Below, in pieces: positions 7,407 to 17,616 of a stretch of DNA of 64,000 nt. The translations under genes and the position numbers were made by a program. Within the stretch, counting starts at the first letter, position 1, and every line of letters starts with the position of its first letter. This DNA is from Streptomyces sp. Tue 6430 (GTDB taxonomy: Bacteria; Actinomycetota; Actinomycetes; Streptomycetales; Streptomycetaceae), in NCBI GenBank assembly GCA_021568835.1, contig JAKGSH010000010.1, positions 4,588,001 through 4,652,000 of the forward strand, read 5' to 3'. A model generated the notes under the pieces. It was given only the letters and a program-made list of their open reading frames with translations. It searched no databases and was not told where the DNA came from.

Positions 7407-9455
7407 CTACGGGAAGGTCAGCGACCAGCCGCTGATGTAGCCCGTGTCCGCGGCCGCGTTGTCCTGGACCCGCAACGTCCAGACACCGTTGGCGACTTCG
7501 GAGGAAGCGTTCACCGTGTACGTGGTGTTGAGGTTGTCCGCGCTGCCGCCGGTGCCGTACGCCTTCAGCGTGTACGCCGTGCCGTCGGGGGCGACCAGCT
7601 GCACCTGGAGGTCGCCGACGTAGGTGTGGACGATGTCGACCGCCACCGCGAGGTTCGACGGCGCGTTGCCCGTCCGGCCGGAGACGGTGATCGGCGAGGT
7701 GACCGCCGCGCCGTTGTCCGGAATCGATACGTCGGTGGTGGACTCGAAGGAGGTGCCGCCACCGCCGCCACCGGGCCGCGAGCCGACCGCGATGCCTGCC
7801 CACGCGTTCTGCACCGCCGTGTACTCGGCGCTCGTCGTGCCGTACAGCTCACCGGCCGCCGCGAGGGTGCCGGTACGGGCGCCCGCGTAGTTGGTGGTCG
7901 AGGTGAACTTCGTGGTCAGCGCGCGGAACCAGATCTTCTCCGCCTTGGCCCGGCCGATGCCGGTGACCGGCAGCCCGTCCGAGGTGGGCGAGTTGTAGCT
8001 GACCCCGTTGATGGTCTTCGCGCCGCTGCCCTCGGAGAGCAGGTAGAAGAAGTGGTTCGCCGGGCCCGAGGAGTAGTGCACGTCGATCGAGCCGATGCCG
8101 GAGTACCAGCTGTCCTTCGACGAGCCGTCCTTGCTCGGCTTGTCCATGTAACGCAGCGGCGTGCCGTCGCCGTTGATGTTGATCTCCTCGCCGATGAGGT
8201 AGTCACCGACGTCGGAGGAGTTCGCCGCGTAGAACTCGACGGTCGAGCCGAAGATGTCCGAGGTCGCCTCGTTCAGCCCGCCGGACTCGCCGCTGTAGTT
8301 GAGGCCGGCCGTGTTGGAGGTGAGCCCGTGGGTCATCTCGTGCGCGGCCACGTCGATCGACGTCAGCGGGTTGGTGTTGCCGGAGCCGTCGCCGTACGTC
8401 ATGCAGAAGCAGCTGTCCGACCAGAACGCGTTCACGTAGTTGTTGCCGTAGTGGACGCGGGAGTACGCGCCGACCCCGTCGCCGCGGATGCCGGAACGCC
8501 CGTGCACGTTCTTGTAGTAGTCCCAGGTCAGCTGGGCGCCGTAGGCGGCGTCGGCGCCGGCCGACTCCAGGTTCGACGCGCTGCCGTTGCCCCAGACGTC
8601 GTCGGGGCCGGAGAAGAGCGTGCCGGTGCCGGAGGTGCCGCGGTTGAGGTTGTACGTCTTGTGGCCGCCGCGGGCGCCGTCGGTCAGGTTGTACGTCGAC
8701 CCGGACTGCGTGCTGCCGATGGTGACCTGACCGCTGTACACCGTGTTGCCGGTGCCGGTCTCGATGGCCTCCCACTCGTACAGCTTCGCGCCCGTGGTGG
8801 CGTCCGTGACGACGTGCAGCTCCTGCGGGGTGCCGTCGTGCTGGAACCCGCCCACGACCGTCTCGTAGGCCACGGTCGGCGTGCCGTTCGCGGCCCAGAT
8901 CACCTTGCGGGCCTCGCGGTTGACGGCGGGGCTCTTGGCGTCCTCCGCCTTCGCCGCCGACAGCGCCTGCGCCTCGGCCTTGGCCGCGGACACCTTGGCC
9001 GTGGTGGTGGCCGGCTTGATGGCGGCGCGCGTCGCCTTGACGACGGACTCCGTCGCGCCGGCCGGGGTGGACTCGACGACCAGGTCGCCGCCGAGGACCG
9101 GCAGGCCCGCGTAGGTGCGCTCGTAGCGGGTGTGGACCGTGCCGTCGGCGTCCTTGACGACGTCCCGGACGACGAGCGCCTCCTGGGCACCGAGGCCCAG
9201 CTCCTTGGCCTGCTGCGCCTTGCCGGCGTTCGCGTCGCGGATCAGCTCGGCGCGCTGGGCGGGGGTCAGGCGGACCGACTCCGAGCCCGGTACCGCCTGG
9301 CCTGCCGCCCGCGGCGACTGCTCGGGGGCGGCCGTCGCGGCACCGGACTGCACGGCGGCGGCGATGAGCGCGGAGACGCCGACGAGGGCGAAGGCCGCGG
9401 CTCTGCGGGAGGGGGTGTGGGGGGTGCGTCTGCGAGGAGAACTGCTGCTCAACAC
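7407..9455 (-). CDS. Secreted M4 metalloprotease with C-terminal P/proprotein convertase-like domain
   Basis: The 682-residue protein starts at GTG 9455; TTG at 9452 fits the AAGGAG spacing better. It carries a signal peptide (PRRRTPHTPSRRAAAFALVG), FTP/PepSY prodomain, an M4 catalytic domain with HEMTH at residues 372-376 and Glu near 396, and the M4 C-terminal domain. After a Gly-rich linker near residue 560 comes a jelly-roll P domain (TSFESTTDVSIPDNG to GYISGWSLTFP). P domains may help folding or substrate binding. The first 550 residues closely match the neighbouring protease, so the pair arose by tandem duplication with gain or loss of the P domain. Confidence 0.95.
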   Translation of the reverse strand: MLSSSSPRRRTPHTPSRRAAAFALVGVSALIAAAVQSGAATAAPEQSPRAAGQAVPGSESVRLTPAQRAELIRDANAGKAQQAKELGLGAQEALVVRDVVKDADGTVHTRYERTYAGLPVLGGDLVVESTPAGATESVVKATRAAIKPATTTAKVSAAKAEAQALSAAKAEDAKSPAVNREARKVIWAANGTPTVAYETVVGGFQHDGTPQELHVVTDATTGAKLYEWEAIETGTGNTVYSGQVTIGSTQSGSTYNLTDGARGGHKTYNLNRGTSGTGTLFSGPDDVWGNGSASNLESAGADAAYGAQLTWDYYKNVHGRSGIRGDGVGAYSRVHYGNNYVNAFWSDSCFCMTYGDGSGNTNPLTSIDVAAHEMTHGLTSNTAGLNYSGESGGLNEATSDIFGSTVEFYAANSSDVGDYLIGEEININGDGTPLRYMDKPSKDGSSKDSWYSGIGSIDVHYSSGPANHFFYLLSEGSGAKTINGVSYNSPTSDGLPVTGIGRAKAEKIWFRALTTKFTSTTNYAGARTGTLAAAGELYGTTSAEYTAVQNAWAGIAVGSRPGGGGGGTSFESTTDVSIPDNGAAVTSPITVSGRTGNAPSNLAVAVDIVHTYVGDLQVQLVAPDGTAYTLKAYGTGGSADNLNTTYTVNASSEVANGVWTLRVQDNAAADTGYISGWSLTFP

Positions 9456-9807
9456 TGACTCCTTCTGCGCGGCCGCGGGTCACGCGGCCGGGGGAGACCG
9501 CACGGCGGGTGGGCCGCGCGGGCACAACTAGGGCCGTACGCAGAACAGGTGAAGCTGTGGGGTTGCTGTGGAGTAGCAGTGGGAAGAGTGGCAGCCGACA
9601 GCGCTATCTGTCAGGAGCGCGTCAGGAAGTTGGCTGGAAACGTTTCGTTGTCCGGGAGTTCATGTTCGATATGCGGAGAGATCACCGCGGGTCGCCCGGG
9701 GACCTCGCTGTCGTACGGCGCCCCGCGCGTGCCGGCACCGGCGCGCCACGCGCATCCCGTGCGTGCCGCGCATCCCGTGCATCCCGTGCGTGCCGTCGTA
9801 CGCCGTG
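9456..9807. other. Intergenic region upstream of the M4 pair, with a short repeat cluster
   Basis: No gene is supported here. GCATCCCGTGC occurs three times between 9752 and 9789, just beyond the end of the ABC operon. The part next to 9455 should hold the protease promoter, but I cannot place -35/-10 boxes with confidence. Confidence 0.5.
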
Positions 9808-11648
9808 CTACGCGTGCCGCCGCTCCCCGTGCCACGTCCCCCACAGTGCCGCGTACGCCCCGCCCGCCCGCACCAGCTCGTCGTGCGTGCCGAGTTCGGT
9901 CAGCCGGCCGCCCTCCATCACGGCGACCCGGTCCGCGTCGTGCGCGGTGTGCAGCCGGTGGGCGATGGCGATGACCGTGCGGCCGCGCAGCACGGCGGCC
10001 AGGGCGCGTTCGGTGTGCCGGGCGGTCGTCGGGTCCAGCAGGGCCGTCGCCTCGTCCAGGATCAGCGTGTGCGGGTCCGCCAGCACCACCCGCGCCAGGG
10101 CGAGTTGCTGCGCCTGCGAGCCGTCGGTGCGGCGCCGGTCCGCGCCCACCTCCGCGTCCAGACCGCCGGGCAGCTCCCGCACCCAGCCGGCGGCGCCGAC
10201 CGCGGCCAGCGCCGCCCACAACTCCTCTTCCGTGGCGGACGGTTCGGCGATCAGGAGGTTCTCGCGGACCGTGCCGAGGAAGACGTGGTGCTCCTGCGTC
10301 ACCAGGACGACCTGACGGCGCAGCGTCTCCGGCGCCAGGTCCGCGACCGGCACCCCGCCCACCGTGACCGAACCCGCCGTCGGCGCGTCCACGCCCGCCA
10401 GCAGCCGGCTCAGCGTCGTCTTGCCCGCACCCGACGGTCCCACCACCGCGAGCCGCTCCCCGGGCCGCACCGTCAGGTCCACCCCGCGCAGCACCTCGCC
10501 GCCGCGGTCGTAGGCGTACCGCACGCCCGTCACGTCGATCCGGTCGTCCACCGGGACCGGCGCGCCCTCCTCCGGCCCGGACCGCGGGGCCGCGGCCAGC
10601 CCCTCCATCCGCGCGAACGAGGCGCCACTGCCCTGGAGCTGCTCGACGCGCATCAGGATCTCGTCGAGCGGCCCGGTGAACTGCCGCAGGTACAGGGCCG
10701 CCGCCACCACCGCCCCGAGGCTCAGGTCGCCCCGCGCGTGCAGGACCCCGCCCACCAGCAGGCCCCCGCCACGGGCAGGGAGTACGACACCTCCACCACC
10801 GGGAAGAACACGCTCCGCAGGAACAGCGTGCGGAACCGCGTACGGCGCGAGACCTCCAGCGCGTCCCGGCTCGCCGCCGTCCGCCGCTCCTGGAGCCGGA
10901 AGGCCTCCACCGTGCGGGCCCCGGCCGCGGTCTCCGCGAGGACGTCGGCGACCTCCGAGGTGGCCGCGCCCTCGGCGAGGTACCCGGCGCGCGCCCGCCG
11001 CAGGTACCAGCGCAGCACCCACCAGATCGGCGTCAGCGCGAGCAGCCCGACCGCGCCGAGCAGCGGGTCGATCAGGAACACCGCGCCCAGCAGCAGCGAC
11101 GCCTGCACGGCGCAGACCAGCAGCTCGGGCCCGGCGTCCCGCAGCGTCGTGCCCACGGCCGCCACGTCGGCGGTGCCGCGGGTGGTGAGGTCGCCGGCGC
11201 CGGCCCGCTCCACGACCGACGCGGGCAGCGCCAGCGTCCGCTCCACGAAGCCCTCCCGCACCCGTGCGAGCGTCCGCTCCCCGAACCGGTGCCCCGCGTA
11301 CCGGGCCCAGCGGGCCAGCAGCAGCTGTCCCAGCGCGCACCCCAGGATGGCCGGGGCCAGCCGGTCCACCGCCGCGACCCCGCCGCCGGAGCGCACCTCG
11401 TCGATGATCCGGCCGAGCAGCCAGGGCCCGGCCAGACCGGCCGCCGCGGCCAGCACGTTGAGCGCCAGGACGGCGGCGAAGGCCCGCCCGTCGGCCCGCA
11501 CGAGACGGCCGGTGGCCCGCCGCACCTCGGCAGGCGAGGCCACCGGGAGCCGCCCCGCGGTCTCCTCGCCGCCGCCCCCGGCCGGGACCTTCCCGGCCGA
11601 GACCTTTCCGGCCGGTCGGCCCGACCCGCCCGAGCCACCCGCCGTCAT
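9808..11648 (-). CDS. ABC half-exporter, consensus Walker A but degenerate signature (one suspected frameshift)
   Basis: This is a membrane domain with a C-terminal nucleotide-binding domain, about 613 residues. ATG at 11648 overlaps the preceding stop by four bases. A C run near 10760-10770 needs one base to join the membrane part (ending FPVVEVSYSLPVAG) to the ATPase part. The ATPase has Walker A GPSGAGKTT and Walker B LILDEATALLD, but the LSGGQ signature is replaced by TDGSQAQQ. It is the last gene of the four-gene exporter operon and probably pairs with 11645-13482, whose defects are complementary. The substrate is unknown. Confidence 0.85.
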
Positions 11649-13482
11649 CGCACAGCCCCCTCTACGGTCCCGTCCCCTGCCCCGCCGCCGCTCCGCGTGC
11701 CCTGCGGGTCCTGTGTGCCCTGCGGGGCCTCCATGTCCCGCGCCACCAGCGCCCGGTAGCCCGGCTCCGTCTCCAGCAGCACCCGGTGTCGGCCGCTCGC
11801 CGCCACCTTGCCGTCGACCAGGTACAGCACCCGGTCCGCGTGGTCGAGCAGCAGCGGGGAGGTGCTCGTCACGACGGTCGTGCGGTCGGCGCGTGCCCCG
11901 CGCAGCCGCCGCGCGATCGCCGCCTCGGTGTGCGCGTCGAGCGCCGACGTCGGCTCGACGGCGAGCAGCACCTCGGGGTCGGCGAGCAGCGCCCGCACCA
12001 GCCGTACGCGCTGCCGCTGGCCGCCGGACAGGCTGCGGCCCCCGCCGCCACGGGGGAGTCGAGCCCCTCCGGCAGGCCCTGCACGACGTCCTCGGCCGCG
12101 GCCGCCCGCAGCGCCCGGTCGATCTCCTCGGCGGACGGCTCGCGCCGCCCGCCCACCATCGCGCGCAGGCTGCCGGCGAACAGGTCCGCCTCGTTGTCGG
12201 CGACCAGGATCCGCTCCCTGACCCGTGCCAGTCCCACCTCGTCGAGGCGCACGCCGCCCCAGGTGACGTCGGTCGGCCCGTACCGGCCCAGCCGGTCGAT
12301 CACGGCGGCCGTCTCGGCGGGCCGCGCACCGGCCAGCGCCGTCAGCCGGCCGGGCACGACCCGCACGCCCGAGTCGGGGTCGTACAGCACCGCCGGCCCG
12401 GCGGGCGCCTCGGCGGTACCGGTGTCGGGGTCCGGCTCCAGCCGCAGCAGCCGGACGACCCGGCGGGCGGCGACCACGCCCCGGCTGAGCTGGTAGCCCA
12501 TGTCCACGATGAACGCGACCGGGCCGACCAGCACGGCCACGTAGCCGTACACCGCCACCAGCTCGCCGACCGTCAGCTCGCCCTGCGCCGCGAGCCGGGC
12601 CGCCAGCCAGGTCACCACGGCGAGGAACACCGTCGGCAGACCCACGCCGAGGGCCTGCATCCAGCTGGTGACCGAGCCGACCCGGTAGCCCTGGGCGCGC
12701 AGCCGCTGCGAGTCGCGGTGGAAGGCGTCCGCGAACAGGCCCTTGCCGCCGAGGCCGTTGAGCACCCGCAGACCGCCCGCGAGGTCGCCGATCCGCGCGG
12801 TGAGCATCCCCTGTCGCTCCCGGTACTCGCCCTCGGCGCCCTGGAGCCGGCCCATCAGGGGGCCGACCAGCACGGCGATCACCGGCATCCCCAGCAGCAC
12901 GACCGCCGCGAGCAGCGGCGAGACCGACAGCAGCACCCCGGCGACGACGACGTAGACGACGACCGAGCCGACGCCCGGCCCGATCACCGTCAGGGCCGTG
13001 GCGATGGGCTGCACGTCGCCGACGCCGATCGTGACCACCTCCCCGGCCCCGACCCGGCGCGGCAGCGCGGCGCCCAGCCGGACCATGTGCCCGACGACCA
13101 CCTTCACCGTGCGGAAGTTGGCGTCCATGCGCACCCGGGTCATGACGCGGTGCCGCATGATGCTCACCCAGGAGTTGAACGCCCCCACCAGCACCAGGGC
13201 GGTCGTCCAGCCCGCCAGCGCGGCCGTGTCGCCCCGCTCCAGCCCGTCGTCGACCGCCCTCGACATCAGGTACGGCGCGACCGCCATCAGCACCATCCAG
13301 ACGCTGGACAGCACCGCTCCCGCCACCGCCCGCCCCGGCTGGCGGCAGGTCAGCCACCACAGGTACGACCAGCCGCCGCGGCGGTCGGGCGTGCCGGGGT
13401 CGGCGTGGGCGTCGATCAGCGGTCGTCCCGTCCGCCGCTCCCTCAGGACCTTCACGCCCCTCATGATCCCCGGGCCCCTCAC
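11645..13482 (-). CDS. ABC half-exporter with degenerate Walker A and B but intact LSGGQ (one suspected frameshift)
   Basis: The protein has about 612 residues and starts at GTG 13482, overlapping the upstream stop by four bases. The N-terminal half has six hydrophobic helices. In the ATPase half the Walker A position reads AGARPAETA, lacking the Gly-Lys-Ser/Thr, and Walker B reads LLAVEPTSALD, with Val in place of the usual Asp. The signature LSGGQRQRV is intact. A G run near 12050 needs one base to join the two frames. With the partner at 9808-11648 this gives one consensus and one degenerate ATP site, as in known heterodimeric exporters. Confidence 0.85.
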
Positions 13483-15338
13483 GCGAGGCTGTCCCGCCAG
13501 GCGCGGTGCAGGTCCGCGAACCGGCCCGTCCCCGCGACGAGTTCGGCCGGAGTGCCGTCCTCGACGATCCTTCCGCGCTCCATGACGAGCACCCGGTCGG
13601 CGATCTCCACCGTCGACAGCCGGTGCGCGATCACCACCGCCGTACGGCCCTTCAGGACCGTCGCCATCGCCGCCTGCACGGCCCGCTCACCGGGCACGTC
13701 GAGCGAACTGGTCGCCTCGTCGAGGATCAGGACCGCCGGGTCCGCGAGCAACGCCCGCGCGAACGAGACGAGTTGGCGCTGGCCGGCGGAGATGCGGCCG
13801 CCGCGCCTGCGGACGTCCGTGTCGTAGCCGTCGGGCAGGGCGCTGATGAACTCGTGCGCGCCGATGGCCTTCGCCGCCCGCTCGATGTCCTCCCGGCTCG
13901 CGTCCGGCCGCCCGAGCGCGATGTTGTCGGCGACCGTCCCGGAGAACAGGAACGCCTCCTGCGTCACCATGACCACCCCGCGCCGCAGTTCGGCCGTCGC
14001 CAGCTCGCGCAGGTCGACGCCGTCGAGCAGCACCCGGCCCGCCGTCGGGTCGTAGAAGCGGGCGAGGAGCTTGGCCAGGGTGGACTTCCCGGCGCCGGTC
14101 GTGCCGACCACCGCGACGGTCTGTCCGGCGGGCAGGGTGAGGTCGAAGCGGGGGAGGACCTCGCCGCCGGTGCGGTAGCCGAAGCCGACGCCGTCGAAGA
14201 CGACCTCGCGGCCGGGCATGCCCGACCGGCGGGCCGGCAGCTCCCGGGGCGCGGCCGGCTCGGGCACGGACGGCTCCTGGGCCAGCAGCCCCGCGATCTT
14301 CTCCAGGGAGGCGGCCGCCGACTGGTAGGAGTTGAGGAACATGCCGAGCCGGTCGATCGGGTCGTACAGCCGCCGCAGGTACAGCACCGCCGCGGCCAGC
14401 ACGCCCAGCGCCAGCGAACCGTCCGCCACCCGCCTGGCGCCCCACAGCACGATCAGCGCGACGGCGGTGTTGGCGACCAGCCGGGAACCGACGACGTACC
14501 GGGCCATCTCCAGCAGCGCGTCGCCGTTGGTCCGCTCGTGCCGCTGGTTCAGGACCCGGAAGTCGGCCTCGTTGACGGCCTCCCGGCGGAACGCGCGCAC
14601 CGGCCGGATGCCGTTCACCGTCTCCACGAACTTCACGATCACGGCGGCGACGGCCGAGGACCGGGCGGTGAACACCCGGCCCGCGCGCCGCTGATAGACC
14701 CGGACGAGGAGGTACAGCGGCCCGAACGAGGCCACCGCCACCGCACCGAGGCCCAGGTCCAGCCAGAGCAGCATCGCCGAGATGTAGAGGAAGGACAGGA
14801 CGACCGTCACCAGCTCCTGGAGGCCCTCGCTGAGCAGTTCGCGCAGCGACTCCACGTCGGTGGTGGAACGGGAGATGAGCCGGCCCGAGGTGTAGCGCTC
14901 GTGGAAGTCGACGCTCAGCGCCTGCGCGTGCCGGAAGATCCGGCCGCGCAGATCCAGCAGCACGTCCTGGTTGACGCGGGCGGAGGCGATCAGGAACGCG
15001 TACTGGAGCCCGCCGCCGGCCAGCGCGCACCCCAGGTAGCCGACGCCCACCGCGACCAGCGGCCCGAGGTCGTCCTCCCGGAACGCCGGCACGGCACGGT
15101 CGATGGCGTACGCCACCAGCAGCGGCCCCGCCTGCACGGCCGCCTGCTGGAGCAGCAGCAGGAACGTGGTGAGGGCGACGCGCGCCCTCATCGGGGCGAG
15201 CAGCGAGCGCAGCAGGGTGCCGGTGGCGCCCGGCGGGGTGGGCAGGACGTCCCGGTCGAAGGCGTCGGCCTCCTCCGGGGCGGTGGCCGGGTCCCGCTCG
15301 TCACCGGTGGCGGGGGAGGCGGTCGTGGGCGCGGTCAT
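13479..15338 (-). CDS. ABC half-exporter, catalytic Glu present, variant signature
   Basis: The 619-residue protein has an intact frame. Six hydrophobic helices precede an ATPase with Walker A GTTGAGKST, signature ISAGQRQ (a variant of LSGGQ), Walker B VLILDEATSSLD with the catalytic Glu, and the switch His in IAHRLST. ATG at 15338 overlaps the stop of the upstream partner by four bases. It most likely forms a heterodimer with 15335-17263. No substrate can be inferred; multidrug, lipid and peptide exporters share this layout. Confidence 0.9.
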   Translation of the reverse strand: MTAPTTASPATGDERDPATAPEEADAFDRDVLPTPPGATGTLLRSLLAPMRARVALTTFLLLLQQAAVQAGPLLVAYAIDRAVPAFREDDLGPLVAVGVGYLGCALAGGGLQYAFLIASARVNQDVLLDLRGRIFRHAQALSVDFHERYTSGRLISRSTTDVESLRELLSEGLQELVTVVLSFLYISAMLLWLDLGLGAVAVASFGPLYLLVRVYQRRAGRVFTARSSAVAAVIVKFVETVNGIRPVRAFRREAVNEADFRVLNQRHERTNGDALLEMARYVVGSRLVANTAVALIVLWGARRVADGSLALGVLAAAVLYLRRLYDPIDRLGMFLNSYQSAAASLEKIAGLLAQEPSVPEPAAPRELPARRSGMPGREVVFDGVGFGYRTGGEVLPRFDLTLPAGQTVAVVGTTGAGKSTLAKLLARFYDPTAGRVLLDGVDLRELATAELRRGVVMVTQEAFLFSGTVADNIALGRPDASREDIERAAKAIGAHEFISALPDGYDTDVRRRGGRISAGQRQLVSFARALLADPAVLILDEATSSLDVPGERAVQAAMATVLKGRTAVVIAHRLSTVEIADRVLVMERGRIVEDGTPAELVAGTGRFADLHRAWRDSLA

Positions 15339-17263
15339 CGGCGGTCGGTCTCCTGGTCCCCGGACATCAGACGGGCGTACTCGGCGTGGGTGCGGAGCAG
15401 TTCGTGGTGGGTGCCCACGGCGGTGATGCGGCCGCCCGACAGCAGGGCGACCCGGTCGGCGAGCAGCACGGTGGAGGGCCGGTGCGCGACGATCAGCGCG
15501 GTCGTGTCGGCGAGGACGCGGCGCAGGGCGGCCTCCACGGCGGCCTCCGTGTGGACGTCCAGCGCGGACAGCGGGTCGTCGAGCACGAGGAACCGGGGCC
15601 GGCCCACGACCGCCCGCGCCAGCGCGAGGCGCTGCCGCTGCCCGCCGGACAGGCTCAGCCCCTGCTCACCGACCTGGGTGCGGGTGCCCTGCGGCAGCGC
15701 GTGCACGAACTCGGCCCGGGCGACGGCCAGCGCCCGCTCCAGGTCGCCGTCGTCGGCGCCGTCGCCGGCGCCCATCAGCACGTTCTCCCCGACGCTCGCG
15801 GAGAACAGCGTCGGCTCCTCGAAGGCGACGGCCACCTTCGTGCGCAGCTCCTCGCGGGGCATCGCGGTGATGTCCTCGCCGTCGAGCGTGATCCACCCGG
15901 AGGTCACCTCGTGCAGCCGCGGCACGAGCGCGGTGAGCGTGGTCTTGCCGCTGCCGGTCGTGCCCACCAGCGCCATGGACTCGCCGGGCCGGATGTGCAG
16001 GTCGACCCGGTCGAGGACGGGCGGGGAACCGGGCTCGGCGTCGGGGTAGCGGAAGGTGACCCCGTGGAACCGCAGGCCCCCCTCCGGGGGCGACGCGTAC
16101 CGGCCGGAGGTCGCCGGAGCCGACGGCGGGTCCTCCGCGACCGGGGCCGGGGCCGATACCGGGACCGCCGAGGCGGAGGCGGAGGCGGAGGCGGAGGCCG
16201 AGGTCGAGGTCGAGGCGGAGGTCGAGGCCGAGGCGGGTGCCGGCGCCCGCCCGACGGGCACCCCGTCGTCCTCCGGCTCCGCGTCCATCACCTCGAAGTA
16301 CCGTTCCGTGGCCGTCGCCGCCTCCTGGCTCATCGCCAGCAGGAAGCCGATGGAGTCCACCGGCCACCGCAGGGCGAGGGCCGTGGAGAGGAAGGCGACC
16401 AGCGTGCCCGCGGACAGTTCGCCGTCCGCCACCCGCACCGTCCCCAGCACCAGCGCCGCGCCGATCGCCAGCTCGGGCAGGGTCACGATGACCGCCCAGA
16501 TCGTCGCCAGCAGCCGCGCCTTGTGCAGTTCCGTCCCGCGCAGTGTCGACGACAGCTCGTGGAAGGCCCGCGCCTGGCTGCGGTGCCGGCCGAACCCCTT
16601 GACGACCCGGATGCCGAGGACGCTCTCCTCGACGACCGTCGTCAGGTCGCCGACCTGGTCCTGGGCGCGTCGCGCCACGCGCGCGTACCGGTTCTCGAAG
16701 ATCACGCACATGACGACCACGGGGATCGCGGGCCCGAGGACGACCAGCCCGAGCACCCAGTCCTGGAGCAGCATGATGGCCACGCCGACGAGGATCGTCA
16801 CCCCGTTGACCAGGAGGAACGTCAGCGGGAAGGCGAGGAACATGCGCAGCAGCATCAGATCGGTGGTGGCCCGGGACAGCAGCTGCCCCGACGCCCACCG
16901 GTCGTGGAAGGCCACCGGCAGCCGCTGGAGGTGCCGGTACAGACCGGCCCGCATCTCCGCCTCGACGTGCGACAGCGGACGTGCCACCAGCCAGCGCCGC
17001 AGCCCGAACAGGAGCGCCTCCGCGATCCCGAGCAGCAGCAGGTACAGCGCGCCCAGCCAGACACCCCCCGGGTCCCGGTCCGCGACCGGCCCGTCCACCA
17101 TCCACTTGAGGACGAGCGGGATCACCAGCCCCGTGCAGGAGGCGATGACCGCGATGGCCGCGGCGGTGAACAGCCGCGCCCGGACGGGCCGCACGTACGG
17201 CCACAGGCGCAGCAACGTCCGTACGGCGGAACGGTCCTTGGCGGGTGCAGGTGTCGTGGGCAT
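15335..17263 (-). CDS. ABC half-exporter with Ser/Ala-rich linker, catalytic Glu replaced by Asp
   Basis: The 642-residue protein is the first gene of the operon, starting at ATG 17263. The membrane domain is followed by an unusual low-complexity linker of about 75 residues (alternating Ser/Ala and Ser/Thr, near residues 345-375) before the ATPase. Walker A is GTTGSGKTT, the signature is LSGGQRQ and Walker B is FLVLDDPLSALD, with Asp in place of the catalytic Glu. It therefore supplies the degenerate catalytic half but the intact signature, complementing 13479-15338. The linker is encoded by a hexanucleotide-like repeat near 16165-16245. Confidence 0.9.
   Translation of the reverse strand: MPTTPAPAKDRSAVRTLLRLWPYVRPVRARLFTAAAIAVIASCTGLVIPLVLKWMVDGPVADRDPGGVWLGALYLLLLGIAEALLFGLRRWLVARPLSHVEAEMRAGLYRHLQRLPVAFHDRWASGQLLSRATTDLMLLRMFLAFPLTFLLVNGVTILVGVAIMLLQDWVLGLVVLGPAIPVVVMCVIFENRYARVARRAQDQVGDLTTVVEESVLGIRVVKGFGRHRSQARAFHELSSTLRGTELHKARLLATIWAVIVTLPELAIGAALVLGTVRVADGELSAGTLVAFLSTALALRWPVDSIGFLLAMSQEAATATERYFEVMDAEPEDDGVPVGRAPAPASASTSASTSTSASASASASASAVPVSAPAPVAEDPPSAPATSGRYASPPEGGLRFHGVTFRYPDAEPGSPPVLDRVDLHIRPGESMALVGTTGSGKTTLTALVPRLHEVTSGWITLDGEDITAMPREELRTKVAVAFEEPTLFSASVGENVLMGAGDGADDGDLERALAVARAEFVHALPQGTRTQVGEQGLSLSGGQRQRLALARAVVGRPRFLVLDDPLSALDVHTEAAVEAALRRVLADTTALIVAHRPSTVLLADRVALLSGGRITAVGTHHELLRTHAEYARLMSGDQETDRR
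16165..16245 (-). repeat. Low-complexity repeat encoding the Ser/Ala linker
   Basis: The plus strand shows repeated GGCGGA and GGTCGA hexamers, read on the minus strand as alternating Ser/Ala and Ser/Thr codons. It lies inside the ABC gene and is probably length-variable between strains. Confidence 0.75.
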
Positions 17264-17616
17264 CAGGAGCGAGCCTACGGACAGCCACTGACGACGCCCA
17301 CCGAGTTTCGGCCGGGTCCGGCTCGGCCCCCGGACCTACGACCTGCGCGTTCGGGCCCTCGAACCGCTCGTGCCGGGGGCCGGCGGCAGGCCGGTGTCAT
17401 CCGATCGGCCGATGCGGTTCCGGGGCGGTCGGGGGCGATCGCGGGCCGGTCGGAGGGCCGGCCGGGAGCGGCTGGGAGCGACCGGCCGGCAGTGTGCGGC
17501 CCGCAGTGGCCGACCCGGGGAGGGGCCCCCGTAGGGGAGAGGCCGTAGGAGAGGAACCGTAGGGGGAGAGACCGTAGGGGAAGGGCCCCGTAGGGGAGGG
17601 GCGAGGGTCCGCCCGG
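17264..17616. other. Intergenic region upstream of the ABC operon
   Basis: No gene is supported. The right part holds a G-rich tandem repeat (17529-17607). The left part should contain the operon promoter, which I cannot define. Confidence 0.5.
17529..17607 (+). repeat. Five degenerate G-rich tandem repeats
   Basis: About five copies of a 14-17 base unit beginning CCGTAGGGGAGAGG lie just past the stop of the downstream HATPase gene. Runs of four or five G could fold as a G-quadruplex. Function unknown. Confidence 0.7.

Noticed and set aside
5694..9458. A 1254-codon open frame on the plus strand
   Set aside because: It is antisense to both M4 protease genes, whose motifs are unmistakable. 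Long antisense frames are normal in very high G+C DNA.
9763..13827. A 1354-codon plus-strand open frame
   Set aside because: Antisense to the ABC exporter genes; composition is Arg/His/Gln-rich with no domain.
13506..17548. Long plus-strand open frames over the second ABC pair
   Set aside because: Antisense shadows. The minus-strand products have Walker A, signature and membrane helices.
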